Origin: Erysipelotrichales bacterium
Lineage (GTDB): Bacteria; Bacillota_I; Bacilli_A; RFN20; CAG-826
Assembly (NCBI GenBank): GCA_022508525.1
Contig: JAFLVA010000013.1
Location: 1 to 41,479 of the forward strand
Length of the DNA stretch: 41,479 nt
Direction: 5' to 3'
Part shown: piece by piece, positions 1 through 12,228 of the stretch
How positions within the stretch are numbered: position 1 is the stretch's first letter
Layout of the letters: every line of letters begins with the position of its first letter
Made by a program: the position numbers and the translations under genes
The notes under the pieces: generated by a model
Told to the model about the DNA's origin: nothing
The model's input: the letters and a program-made list of their open reading frames with translations, nothing else
Database searches by the model: none

Positions 1-3
1 TAA

Positions 4-44
4 CAAAAAAAGTATTCGTAGACTTTTTTGTGTCTACAAATACT
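4..44 (-). terminator. Intrinsic terminator of the 58-2759 operon
   Basis: Read on the minus strand, two 13-nt arms (32-44 and 11-23) pair with one G-U wobble around an A-rich 8-nt loop and are followed by a run of seven T (complement of 5-10 and neighbours). It lies just past the stop codon of the methyltransferase-like gene at 58. Confidence 0.85.
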
Positions 45-57
45 TTACCAGTTCAAT

Positions 58-1134
58 TTAATTCTCGCATTTTTGTTTTATTAGTTTTTTTAATTCATCA
101 TCAGTTAACAAATCATAAATTTCTTCATAAGACGCAAATGTCTTATTTTTCAACTTGAAATATATGTCATTTATGATTCTATCTTCGCTTGTTTTTGCTT
201 TTGCATAATTGTCATCACTATAATTGTCTAAACATTCTTCAAATATGGTTAATACAAGGCGACGATATAAACCTAGGATTGAGCTTTCAAGCCAATATGA
301 AAATTCTTTTTCCTTTTCATAGTTTTTAAATCTTAGGTATAGTGGCAAACCATCATTTGCCCCGTGATAAATATCTACAAATACATAATCGTATTGTTCT
401 ACATCATTTTCTTTTAGATATTTAAACGCATCGCTTTTTATGATATTAATTTTTTCTTTATGCGCAAATTGTGGAAGAATATTTTTTTCAAAGATATCAA
501 TTATATTCTGATCAAATTCAACAATTGTAATTGATTGAACATCTTCTTTTAGCGATGCCATATAAGCATAATAGCCAAGTCCCAATCCAAAAGTTAAGAC
601 TTTCCCGTGTGCATCTTTTAAACTTTGTTCCATTGTTAATATTTCATTAGGAGTTATGCACATCCATATAATATTGTTCTTAGAAATAGCAGGATATTTT
701 ATATCTTTTTTAGAGTATCCGATTTGATATATCTCACGGAAATCATCAGTAAAAATGACATCATTGTAAGCAAAAGTTTGATAGGCATAATATGTATCAA
801 ATTCTAAAGCATAATTTTTATATTGGATCGGTTTAATATTTATATTTTGGAAATAAGGATTATTTACTAACACCACATCATTTACTTCTCTTATGGCTGG
901 CTTTATAGATTTTTCTATTATTTCAATATTTTCTTTATCGCTAAAATCAATCTCAAAATAGTTTAGAAATTCATCTAAAAAAGTTGTTTGATTTTTTTCA
1001 ATTTTCTTTTTATCTACTAGTCCATAGTAAGAATTGAATTCCTCAAACATATTAGACACTGACATATTGATATATTTAGTATCAATAAGATTATGTAACT
1101 TTTTTAAATCACTTTTGCTTAATTTAATCTCCAT
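58..1134 (-). CDS. SAM-dependent methyltransferase fold protein, spermidine synthase-like
   Basis: This 358-residue protein has a class I Rossmann methyltransferase core in its second half. The glycine-rich SAM loop VLTFGLGLGYYAYMAS (about residues 178-193) is followed by an acidic strand end, ITIVEFD, and by a DYVFVDIYHG strand, the layout seen in spermidine synthases and related spermine-synthase-like methyltransferases. The N-terminal 150 residues are not recognised. No polyamine genes are nearby, so the substrate is unknown and the family name should not be read as proof of polyamine synthesis. It is the last gene of a four-gene minus-strand operon. Its ATG overlaps the end of the phosphatase gene by 11 nt, which suggests translational coupling because its own Shine-Dalgarno is weak. 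An intrinsic terminator follows the stop. Confidence 0.7.
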   Translation of the reverse strand: MEIKLSKSDLKKLHNLIDTKYINMSVSNMFEEFNSYYGLVDKKKIEKNQTTFLDEFLNYFEIDFSDKENIEIIEKSIKPAIREVNDVVLVNNPYFQNINIKPIQYKNYALEFDTYYAYQTFAYNDVIFTDDFREIYQIGYSKKDIKYPAISKNNIIWMCITPNEILTMEQSLKDAHGKVLTFGLGLGYYAYMASLKEDVQSITIVEFDQNIIDIFEKNILPQFAHKEKINIIKSDAFKYLKENDVEQYDYVFVDIYHGANDGLPLYLRFKNYEKEKEFSYWLESSILGLYRRLVLTIFEECLDNYSDDNYAKAKTSEDRIINDIYFKLKNKTFASYEEIYDLLTDDELKKLIKQKCEN

Positions 1135-1582
1135 TTTTTAATTTCTCTATTAATCTTTCTACACAATTTTTTATCATATTATAAACAAATTCATAACGAC
1201 CAGTATACCATGGATCTTCTATTTCTCCAGACACGCCCACATATTCTGTTAATAAATAGATTTTATGTAAGTAATCTTGTGGAATGATTCGTTTGATTCC
1301 ATACATATTTTCTTCATCCATTAATAGAATTAAATCATATAACTCATAATCTTGTTTAGTAATTTGTTTAGCATAATGTCTTGAAACCGTTATGCCATTT
1401 TCAATTAAAGTTCTTTTCATTGGTGGATAGATATCATTCCCAATTTCTTCTTTTGTTGTAGCACGAGACTCAGAGTAAAATTTTGTATCTAAATTATTTA
1501 CCTTAGTTAAATACTTAAAAACAAATTCTGCCGTAACAGAACGACAAATATTACCATGACACACAAATAGTATTTTCTTCAT
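1124..1582 (-). CDS. Low-molecular-weight protein tyrosine phosphatase
   Basis: The 152-residue product carries the LMW-PTP signature CHGNICRS right at the N-terminus (nucleophile Cys8, phosphate-binding Arg14) and the general-acid loop DPWY (Asp123). These are the two defining catalytic elements of the family (YwlE/YfkJ/Wzb type), which removes phosphate from phosphotyrosine or phosphoarginine on cytosolic proteins. Length fits the family. I place the start at MKKILFVCHG, five bases after the upstream stop. An in-frame ATG six codons further up (1600) overlaps the end of the reductase gene and cannot be excluded, as neither has a strong Shine-Dalgarno. It is third in the operon; the protein target is not evident. 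Confidence 0.88.
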   Translation of the reverse strand: MKKILFVCHGNICRSVTAEFVFKYLTKVNNLDTKFYSESRATTKEEIGNDIYPPMKRTLIENGITVSRHYAKQITKQDYELYDLILLMDEENMYGIKRIIPQDYLHKIYLLTEYVGVSGEIEDPWYTGRYEFVYNMIKNCVERLIEKLKNGD

Positions 1583-1586
1583 ATTT

Positions 1587-2213
1587 TTAATTTTTACCAT
1601 CTGGGAAAGATGTAGATACTCTCTTCTCTTTCAATGGTAATCCATATTTTTCTTTTGCCAATTTAATTCCTCTCATCAAGAAAATCATGTTATTAGCAAG
1701 ATTTCTCATTGTTTGAAGACCTTCTAAATCTTTTTCAACATCTTCAGCCGTAAAACCATGAACCATATTCCAGTAAGAGCTTGAGGCAATTGGCATTTCA
1801 GATATTGTAAAATACTTATTTAAAACATCAAATGTTGCAGTATTTCCTCCTCTTCTACATGAAACAACTGCAGCACCAACTTTCATTCTTTTTTCAAAAG
1901 AAGCACTATAGAAAAGACGGTCCAAAAAACTAATCAAAGTTCCGTTAGGAGAACTATAGTACACGGGGCTTCCAACAACTAAACCATCTGCACATTTGAA
2001 TTTTTCTGCCACTTCATTAACTAAATCATTAAATGCACACGATCCATGCGTATGACAATATCCGCAAGCGATACAGCCTTGAATATCTTTATTTCCAAGA
2101 TCAATTAATTCTGTCTCAACACCCTCATTTTCAAACACATTTATCATTTCTTTTAATGCACGATTAACACATCCGTTTAAATTAGGACTTCCATTAATTA
2201 ATAGTACTTTCAT
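1587..2213 (-). CDS. Flavodoxin-fold NAD(P)H-dependent FMN reductase / iron-sulfur flavoprotein-like
   Basis: This 208-residue protein has the FMN-binding loop INGSPNLNG at residues 6-14 and the GSPVYYSSPNG loop near residue 80, both typical of the NADPH-dependent FMN reductase family. A compact cysteine motif GCIACGYC (plus a further Cys after HTHGS) follows the second strand, as in the iron-sulfur flavoprotein branch, where it may hold a cluster or act in redox. The SCRRGGNTAT segment completes the flavin site. It probably transfers electrons from NAD(P)H to a quinone, disulfide or xenobiotic; the acceptor is unknown. A clear TAGGAG site precedes the ATG. It sits 18 nt downstream of the cyclophilin-like lipoprotein gene. 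Confidence 0.82.
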   Translation of the reverse strand: MKVLLINGSPNLNGCVNRALKEMINVFENEGVETELIDLGNKDIQGCIACGYCHTHGSCAFNDLVNEVAEKFKCADGLVVGSPVYYSSPNGTLISFLDRLFYSASFEKRMKVGAAVVSCRRGGNTATFDVLNKYFTISEMPIASSSYWNMVHGFTAEDVEKDLEGLQTMRNLANNMIFLMRGIKLAKEKYGLPLKEKRVSTSFPDGKN

Positions 2214-2231
2214 ATTGTATCTCCTATATTT

Positions 2232-2759
2232 TTATATTGATAAGACAAACTTAACGTTGCCTGGTCCATACACTTCTTTTAAATTCATAGAATCCACGTT
2301 ATCAATTTTACCTAGTCGAGTAAAATTCCAGCTATTATATCCGTAATAAAAACAAATTGAATTACCTTGATATAAAATAATATCTCCTGGTTCTGTGTTT
2401 ATATTTGTATCATTTCTTGGTAATGTTTTTGGCAAACTACCAACTTTTTCAAAATCACCATAATCGGATGTATTAACTTCAATTGGACCATTCGACAATA
2501 ACTCAATTAATGCTTTTGTAGATGAATTATTTACCAATGTTGCCGTTAACTCATGATTATTCACTTTAATATTTACCTTCATATGATTTTCCTCCTTATA
2601 GCTAGTAAATTCACTATTATTTATAGAATTGTTACTGCAGCTAGAAACTAGTAATGTTAATAATAAAAAATAGATTTTTTTCATATTCTTCAGCTTTAAA
2701 ATTATCTTATATTTTAAATATCTTTGATTTTTACTTGTTAATATATCTGGATTAATCAT
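2232..2759 (-). CDS. Cyclophilin-like fold lipoprotein
   Basis: The C-terminal 115 residues match the small cyclophilin-like family: SDYGDFEKVGSLP, LPRNDTNI, EPGDIILYQGN and SWNFTRLGKID are its hallmark segments. Ahead of this lies a lipoprotein signal, MKKIYFLLLTLLVSSC, starting at residue 26, with lipobox VSSC (Cys41), so the domain would be anchored outside the membrane. Three starts are possible. The ATG at 2759 has a perfect AAGGAG eight bases upstream, close to the predicted transcription start. The ATG at 2684 begins the signal peptide but has a weak site. The ATG at 2582 begins the bare domain and has a perfect AAGGAGG. The gene may therefore make secreted and cytosolic forms. Its ligand or activity is unknown. 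It is first in the operon with the FMN reductase. Confidence 0.72.
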   Translation of the reverse strand: MINPDILTSKNQRYLKYKIILKLKNMKKIYFLLLTLLVSSCSNNSINNSEFTSYKEENHMKVNIKVNNHELTATLVNNSSTKALIELLSNGPIEVNTSDYGDFEKVGSLPKTLPRNDTNINTEPGDIILYQGNSICFYYGYNSWNFTRLGKIDNVDSMNLKEVYGPGNVKFVLSI

Positions 2760-2779
2760 CCTATTTTCTCCTTGAAAGC

Positions 2780-2808
2780 ATTATATTTAACATTAAAAAG
2801 TGAGTCAA
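2780..2808 (-). promoter_or_regulatory. Sigma-A type promoter of the 58-2759 operon
   Basis: On the minus strand TTGACT (2803-2808) and TATAAT (2780-2785) are separated by exactly 17 bp. The expected transcription start, about 2773, leaves a leader of only about 14 nt that begins at the Shine-Dalgarno for the ATG at 2759. Confidence 0.75.
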
Positions 2809-2847
2809 TATCTTGCGCATTATCTCATGCCTTTTAGATAAGTAAAT

Positions 2848-2883
2848 AGTATAAAAGTGAGTTCGAAAACCCACTCTTATACT
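2848..2883 (-). terminator. Candidate terminator downstream of gatB
   Basis: A 16-bp stem with a TTCG tetraloop (minus strand, two G-U pairs) follows the gatB stop by 17 nt. The following bases (ATTTACTTA) are only moderately T-rich, so termination may be partial. Confidence 0.6.
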
Positions 2884-2900
2884 AATTTCAAAAAACATTT

Positions 2901-4328
2901 TTAGCGTTTTTTCAGTTCTTCCACAATCATTTTAGAAGTCATAGCAGGATTGGCTTTACCATGTGATTTTTTCATAACTTGTCCAACTAAGAAACCTACT
3001 GCTCTATCTTTGCCATTTTTATAATCTTCAATAGATTGTGGATTTTCATTTAATGCCTCTAACACCAATTCTTTAATAGCTCCTTCATCAGAAACTTGTA
3101 CTAAACCTAATTTGTTAGCGACGTCTATTGGAGAAGCATCACTTTCGACAATATCAGCAAATACTTCTTTAGCTTGTTTAGAAGAGATTTTTCCTTCTTC
3201 TATTAGTAAAACTAAATCACTTAAGTGTTGCGGTGATAATTTTAATTTAGAAATTGACATGTTATTTTTATTTAAATACGCAGCAATATCCACCATTATC
3301 CAGTTTGCAAGTAATTTTGGATTGGCTTTAAACTTTGTAGCAGCATCAAAATAAATTGAAACATCTTTATCTTGTAATAAAATATCTGCATCATATTCGC
3401 TCAAAGATAAAGAATTCATATATCTATCTTTCTTTGAACTTGCAAGTTCTGGACAAGTATCTATGGCATTTTTAATAAAATTGTCACTTAATCTTATTGG
3501 GGTAATATTTGGCTCAGTAAAATATTTGTAGTCAACTGCGTCTGTTTTCTTACGCATTAAGACAGTTTCTTTTCTTGTTTCATCGAAACGTCTTGTTTCT
3601 TGGTCAACAGGAATCCCCGCTAAAAGGAGCTGTTGTTGACGAATTATTTCAAATTCAATAGCCTTTTCAACATTAGATAATGAATTTAAATTTTTAATTT
3701 CAACCTTTGTACCAAATTTATCGCTTCCAATTGGACGTAAAGAAATATTTACGTCACAACGAAGTGAACCCTCTTCCATTTTACCATCACTGACATCTGT
3801 GTATTGAACAATAGATTTAATTTGTTCTACATACTTCATTGCTTCTTCACCACTTCTTATATTTGGACGAGAAACAATTTCTACAAGTGGTGTTCCGGCA
3901 CGATTATAGTCAAGAAGAGAATACGTTGATAAGTGAAGTTGCTTACAAGTATCTTCTTCCATATGTAATCTTTCAATTTCGATTTTCTTTTCGCCATTAC
4001 TTGTTTTTATAGTTACATAGCCATTTCGTCCAATAGGTCTTTTATCTTGTGTGATTTGAAAACCTTTTGGTAAGTCAGCGTAGAAATAATTTTTACGATC
4101 AAACCACAACTCGTTATCAATGCTCATATTTAGGGCATTGGATACTCGAATTGCGTTAATTACGGCTTGCTTATTTACGACAGGCATTGTGCCCGGAAAA
4201 GCTATATCAACAGGATTTACTAAAGTGTTTGGTTCGGCTCCGAATGCAACAGGGGCAGAAGAAAACATTTTAGATTTTGTTTTCATTTCAACGTGAATTT
4301 CAATACCAATAACTGCTTCAAAATTCAT
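2901..4328 (-). CDS. gatB: Aspartyl/glutamyl-tRNA(Asn/Gln) amidotransferase subunit B
   Basis: GatB binds the misacylated tRNA and, with ammonia channelled from GatA, converts Glu-tRNA(Gln) to Gln-tRNA(Gln). The 475-residue product begins FEAVIGIEIHVEMKTKSKMFS, the conserved GatB opening, and contains the kinase-like core segments ITQDKRPIGRNG, LHMEEDTCK, DYNRAGTPLVEIV and EEGSLRCDVNISLR. The C-terminal GatB/YqeY tail domain ends in VGQVMKKSHGKANPAMTSKMIVEELKKR-type sequence. Length is normal. It is the last gene of pcrA-ligA-gatC-gatA-gatB, one base past gatA, so the three subunits are translated in tandem. Because asnS is present at 13926, the enzyme is probably needed mainly for glutamine. 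Confidence 0.97.
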   Translation of the reverse strand: MNFEAVIGIEIHVEMKTKSKMFSSAPVAFGAEPNTLVNPVDIAFPGTMPVVNKQAVINAIRVSNALNMSIDNELWFDRKNYFYADLPKGFQITQDKRPIGRNGYVTIKTSNGEKKIEIERLHMEEDTCKQLHLSTYSLLDYNRAGTPLVEIVSRPNIRSGEEAMKYVEQIKSIVQYTDVSDGKMEEGSLRCDVNISLRPIGSDKFGTKVEIKNLNSLSNVEKAIEFEIIRQQQLLLAGIPVDQETRRFDETRKETVLMRKKTDAVDYKYFTEPNITPIRLSDNFIKNAIDTCPELASSKKDRYMNSLSLSEYDADILLQDKDVSIYFDAATKFKANPKLLANWIMVDIAAYLNKNNMSISKLKLSPQHLSDLVLLIEEGKISSKQAKEVFADIVESDASPIDVANKLGLVQVSDEGAIKELVLEALNENPQSIEDYKNGKDRAVGFLVGQVMKKSHGKANPAMTSKMIVEELKKR

Positions 4329-4329
4329 C

Positions 4330-5790
4330 TTACTTCACCAACTTTCTGGAAGATAGGTTGTATAAACCTGTTCCATCTTCAATGGCTTTTGCCACATTAA
4401 ATAATGCCTTTTCTTGGAATTTTTTGCCCATTAAGTTTGCACCAACTGGCATATTATCTATTAATCCAACTGGTAGAGTTATAGAAGGGAGTCCCGCAAA
4501 ATTACCTAAAACTAAGATGTTATCTGCAATTAAATAATTTGTAGATAATTTATCTGAACTATCTGTAAATTTAGGTGCAATACCTGGTGCAGCTGGTATA
4601 TAAATAAAATCGTAATTTTCTAAAATTTCATTAGTCTTATTTACAATTAATCTTCTTGCTTTTTGTGCACGTAAGAATAAATCATTTTGATTTTCTCTCA
4701 TAAGTGAGAAACTTCCGATAATAAATCTACGGCGAATTAACTCGCAAAATCCAATTGTACGAGCGTTGTTCATTACTTCTTGATAGGTATCTCCACCATG
4801 ACGTGGACCAAATTTGATACCATCAAGATTGGCGTTGTTAGAAGTTGCCTCCGCACAAGAAATTACCATATATGTAGGATAAATTGCTTCAAGTAAATTT
4901 AAATCAAAACTTACAGTTTTAACAATTGCACCTTTTTCTTTTAAATTTTCAATAGTTTTGTTGAATAGTTCTAAAGTTTTATCATCATGAATGCTATCAA
5001 TGACTTCTTTTAAAACCGCAATTCTTTTTCCATTAATAGAATTGTTAATTCCTTCGGCATAGTTTTCAACAGGCTCATTAGAACTTGTTGCATCTTTGAA
5101 GTCACGACCAGCAAGAACAGGTAATGTAAGAGCAGCATCTTCAACCGAACGTGTAAAATACGCTACATGGTCAAGAGATGGTGCAAATGGGAAAAGACCA
5201 AAACGCGAAATTCTTCCCCATGTTGGTTTAAAACCAACAAGTCCGACGTATGAGGCTGGTTTTCGAACAGAGTCACCTGTATCACTGCCAAGAGCAAATG
5301 GAGCAATTCCTGCAGAAACCATTGCTGCTGATCCACAGCTTGATCCACCAGCTAATCTCTCATGCTTTTTATCAAATGGATTATAGGTTATTCCTTTATG
5401 ACCAGTAGTGCCTGTTCCTCCCATTGCCAATTCATCTAAACATGTTTTTGCAATAGGAACAGCTTTAGCTTTTAGCAATCTTTCAACAACTGTTGCATCA
5501 AATACTGGAACATAATCTTTTAATATCTCACTACTTGCAGTAGTAAGAATACCTTTAGTGGAAAAGTTATCTTTAATACCAATAGGTATTCCCCAAAAAA
5601 TATTATCTTCTTCAGGTTCTATTAAGTTAGAAGCAATACGAATAGCCTCATCTTCTAAGATGGTTTCAAAAGCATTATTGGTGTCTTCTTTTGCCCTTTT
5701 AATAGCTTCTTTTGTTAATTCTAGTGGAGTAACTTCTTTTTTTACTAGAGCTTCATGCAATTCTTTTATTGTTAAATCTAGGTAATTCAT
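4330..5790 (-). CDS. gatA: Aspartyl/glutamyl-tRNA amidotransferase subunit A
   Basis: GatA is the amidase-signature subunit that hydrolyses glutamine to feed ammonia to GatB. In this 486-residue protein the Ser-cisSer-Lys triad is visible: Lys73 in GIKDN, cis-Ser150 in GGSSCGSA, and nucleophile Ser174 in SDTGDSVRKPA. The 24-residue spacing between the two serines matches characterised GatA. Two positions that are usually Gly are changed near the active site (GGSSCG rather than GGSSGG, TGDS rather than TGGS); I believe such variants occur in some low-GC relatives but could not check. The ATG directly abuts the gatC stop and gatB begins one base after the stop, indicating coupled translation. 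Confidence 0.96.
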   Translation of the reverse strand: MNYLDLTIKELHEALVKKEVTPLELTKEAIKRAKEDTNNAFETILEDEAIRIASNLIEPEEDNIFWGIPIGIKDNFSTKGILTTASSEILKDYVPVFDATVVERLLKAKAVPIAKTCLDELAMGGTGTTGHKGITYNPFDKKHERLAGGSSCGSAAMVSAGIAPFALGSDTGDSVRKPASYVGLVGFKPTWGRISRFGLFPFAPSLDHVAYFTRSVEDAALTLPVLAGRDFKDATSSNEPVENYAEGINNSINGKRIAVLKEVIDSIHDDKTLELFNKTIENLKEKGAIVKTVSFDLNLLEAIYPTYMVISCAEATSNNANLDGIKFGPRHGGDTYQEVMNNARTIGFCELIRRRFIIGSFSLMRENQNDLFLRAQKARRLIVNKTNEILENYDFIYIPAAPGIAPKFTDSSDKLSTNYLIADNILVLGNFAGLPSITLPVGLIDNMPVGANLMGKKFQEKALFNVAKAIEDGTGLYNLSSRKLVK

Positions 5791-6087
5791 TTAGCCCACC
5801 ACCTTCGGAAGTTTAATTTGTCCATCGACGACATCTTTAGCATTTTTCAAAACATCTTCTTTACTTAAAGTCTCTGTAACTTCATCTTCTCTTAAATAAT
5901 CAGTTGTAACATCAAAAGGAAATGTCATTGGTTCAACATTATCAACACCTGGAATCTCACCAATTAATTTCATTTGTTTAATCATGATATCGAATTCTTT
6001 TTCAAGAGTATCGTATTGTTCTTCTGACATATCAAACATTAAACGTGATGCTGCATCTTTTAATACATCTTTATTTATAGTTTTCAT
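5791..6087 (-). CDS. gatC: Aspartyl/glutamyl-tRNA amidotransferase subunit C
   Basis: GatC is the small clamp that holds GatA and GatB together. The 98-residue product has the usual order: an N-terminal two-helix part (LKDAASRLMFDMSEEQYDTL), the turn IPGVDNVEPMTFPFD, then a C-terminal tail with LREDEVTETLSKEDVLKNA. The VEPM..PF.....LREDEV pattern is diagnostic of GatC. It starts eight bases after the ligA stop and runs directly into gatA without a gap. Confidence 0.93.
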   Translation of the reverse strand: MKTINKDVLKDAASRLMFDMSEEQYDTLEKEFDIMIKQMKLIGEIPGVDNVEPMTFPFDVTTDYLREDEVTETLSKEDVLKNAKDVVDGQIKLPKVVG

Positions 6088-6095
6088 AAATTCAC

Positions 6096-10320
<4,225 letters not shown>

Positions 10321-10339
10321 CACCAATACTTCAAAAGGT

Positions 10340-10364
10340 ATTTTAGCATATTTATTATGCTAAA
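10340..10364 (-). promoter_or_regulatory. Extended -10 promoter with overlapping inverted repeat upstream of pcrA
   Basis: Minus strand TGCTAAAAT is an extended -10 element (hexamer at 10340-10345). A perfect 9-bp inverted repeat, TTTAGCATA/TATGCTAAA with a 5-nt spacer (10342-10364), covers it. There is no T-run after the hairpin, so an operator is likelier than a terminator. Confidence 0.45.
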
Positions 10365-10407
10365 TAAATGGAATTATCGAGATAATTTGGAAGATTTAAT
10401 AACTAGA

Positions 10408-10815
10408 CTAAAATAAAATGTTTGTTATTTCGTTTATGCCAACATACATTTTGGTTAAAGTGTTATTTTCGATATAAATTAAAGTTGGAAATCCCAAAAA
10501 TTTAATATCTTCCATTCTTTTTGCACCAATACTATCATCTTTAGTTATACCCTTTTGATAAGATAACGGGGCTTCTATCATATAAAAATTCATATGTTCA
10601 GTCGCATATACTTCGATTTTAGCTTTTATACTCTCACAAGAAACGCAAGTTGAAATAAAAAAATAGCAAAAATGCGGTGATTTTATTTCAAAAACCTCGT
10701 ATCCAGTGATATATATGCTGTTATTGTGTCCGGTGATATTTTCATTAGGTTTTGTTGGAATCAATGCGCATGAATTTAAAAATATTATCAATATAGCCGA
10801 AATAATTTTTTTCAC
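10408..10815 (-). CDS. Thioredoxin-fold lipoprotein
   Basis: The 135-residue protein begins with a lipoprotein signal ending in lipobox LNSC (Cys16). The mature part carries a thioredoxin-like CxxC, STCVSC (Cys57, Cys60), and a downstream GFPT segment that fits the cis-proline loop of the thioredoxin fold (FLGFPTLIYIENN). It would act on the outer face of the membrane, perhaps in disulfide reduction or exchange. The fold is shortened at the N-terminus compared with ordinary thioredoxins and an extra Cys50 is present. It stands alone behind its own promoter, between pcrA and a divergent membrane protein. The partner protein is unknown. Confidence 0.68.
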   Translation of the reverse strand: MKKIISAILIIFLNSCALIPTKPNENITGHNNSIYITGYEVFEIKSPHFCYFFISTCVSCESIKAKIEVYATEHMNFYMIEAPLSYQKGITKDDSIGAKRMEDIKFLGFPTLIYIENNTLTKMYVGINEITNILF

Positions 10816-10827
10816 ATTTTCACCTCT

Positions 10828-10855
10828 ATTATAATATAGGTACTTAATCTGTCGA
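10828..10855 (-). promoter_or_regulatory. Promoter of the thioredoxin-fold lipoprotein
   Basis: Minus strand TCGACA (10850-10855) and TATAAT (10828-10833) are 16 bp apart, followed by an AGAGGTG ribosome binding site before the ATG at 10815. The -35 has one mismatch to consensus. Confidence 0.6.
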
Positions 10856-10906
10856 ATTAAGAAAAATAATGTATAAAAAGCCTATTTTATGGTAAAATTA
10901 AGCAGT

Positions 10907-11818
10907 ATGAAAAAAAGAGAAAGCCTAGCTTCAAATTTAACTTTTATCGCTTTAATGTCTGCAATAAATATCATATTTGCTGCATTAATGCTCTTTTTGC
11001 CAGCTTTATCCTTGATACTATATCTAATTTTGCCACTTGTTAGCACAATGACAATTTTATTTTGTAAGTCAAAATATTTACCTATCTACTACATTGTTTC
11101 AATTGCGGTTGCCTTTATTATCAATTTAAACGGTTTAGAATATATCATTTTCACACTTATACCATCATTAATAACCGGTACAATTTTTGGATTGTGTATA
11201 GAAAAAAAGGTAAATATTGGAATAACTATTCTTGTTTCCTCAATTTGCCAATTTCTCTTTTCGTTAGCTACTATTCCATTAATTAATGCAATATATACCA
11301 ATAATCGCGATCTTATTAGCATTTTTTCGTCATTTTTAGGAGAGGAAAAAGCACATTTAACATACAAACTATTTTTGCCATTAACACTAGTGGTTTCTTT
11401 AACACAAAATATTATTAGTTTTCTTATTATTTCTTCGGAAATTGTAAAATTTAAAATCGAACTAAATGATTCTAATCATCACTATATAGCTTATTCATAT
11501 TTAAATGCTTTGATTGTCATAGTTACATTAATATCCATTTGGCTTTTTGATGATTTAATGTTTCTTCTGCTGTCAATTAGCATAATTTTATTTTTTCTAT
11601 CACTTTTCTCTCTTAAACTCAAAAACAACAAGTGGTTCATACTAGGCGGAATTATTGTAAGCATACTCGGTTTTGTGATCTTTGTTTTACTCTCACAATT
11701 TTCATTAAAACTATACGCTCCATTTGCGATTGATTTCCCTATATTGATTTTCGTTTTATTTGATATTATTTATTATTTGTTTAAAAATAATAAAGTAGAT
11801 GCTAAAATTATTTCATAA
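10907..11818 (+). CDS. Multi-pass membrane protein, DUF2232/YybS-like
   Basis: About 303 residues with some eight hydrophobic spans and few charges. The opening (LTFIALMSAINIIFAALMLFLP) and the paired-helix pattern resemble DUF2232 (YybS), whose members look like ECF transporter substrate-binding subunits; this is a pattern impression, not a proven match. Substrate unknown. No Shine-Dalgarno precedes either the ATG at 10907 or an in-frame ATG at 10889. TGGTAAAAT (10890-10898) looks like an extended -10 whose start point would fall almost on the ATG at 10907, so the message may be leaderless. Two more membrane-protein genes follow in the same direction. Confidence 0.6.
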   Translation: MKKRESLASNLTFIALMSAINIIFAALMLFLPALSLILYLILPLVSTMTILFCKSKYLPIYYIVSIAVAFIINLNGLEYIIFTLIPSLITGTIFGLCIEKKVNIGITILVSSICQFLFSLATIPLINAIYTNNRDLISIFSSFLGEEKAHLTYKLFLPLTLVVSLTQNIISFLIISSEIVKFKIELNDSNHHYIAYSYLNALIVIVTLISIWLFDDLMFLLLSISIILFFLSLFSLKLKNNKWFILGGIIVSILGFVIFVLLSQFSLKLYAPFAIDFPILIFVLFDIIYYLFKNNKVDAKIIS

Positions 11819-11832
11819 AGGAGTGTGAATTT

Positions 11833-12228
11833 ATGGCCTCAATGCTTAAAACATTTGGTATAGGATTACTATGCACAGTTTTATCTCCTTTAATACTTTT
11901 GGTCTTTGTCTTGTATTTCATCTACACTCTTTTAGGTACAATAGTAATGTTTGGGATTAATACATATAAATATTTTGCAAAAGGCGGAAGTGTTTTAGAT
12001 GAATTAGCAATTGAAAAAAAGGCAAGACAAATTTTAACTGCCCAAGAAGAATACAATCAAAAAATGCGTGAAGCTGCATTGAATAATATAAATCCACTTA
12101 ATACTCCTCAAATGAATCAAGTGCATGAAGAAAATAATTTCAATAATCCTTCAGAAACTATTGAAAATAAAAATACTGAATATAATTATGAATCTCCAAA
12201 CAATCCTTATGGAGGTGATTCACAATGA
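11833..12228 (+). CDS. Small membrane protein with hydrophilic tail, unknown function
   Basis: Not recognised. The 131-residue product has one long or two short hydrophobic spans in residues 5-45, then a charged helix (ELAIEKKARQILTAQEEYNQKMREAA) and an Asn/Pro-rich disordered tail. It is preceded by a strong AAAGGAG site 14 nt after the upstream gene. Its TGA stop overlaps the ATG of the next gene (ATGA), so the two are almost certainly translated together and may form a complex at the membrane. Confidence 0.65.
   Translation: MASMLKTFGIGLLCTVLSPLILLVFVLYFIYTLLGTIVMFGINTYKYFAKGGSVLDELAIEKKARQILTAQEEYNQKMREAALNNINPLNTPQMNQVHEENNFNNPSETIENKNTEYNYESPNNPYGGDSQ

Noticed and set aside
5096-5386. 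Plus-strand frame of 96 codons inside gatA
   Set aside because: A shadow of the gatA coding sequence with arginine/proline-rich translation and no start signal.
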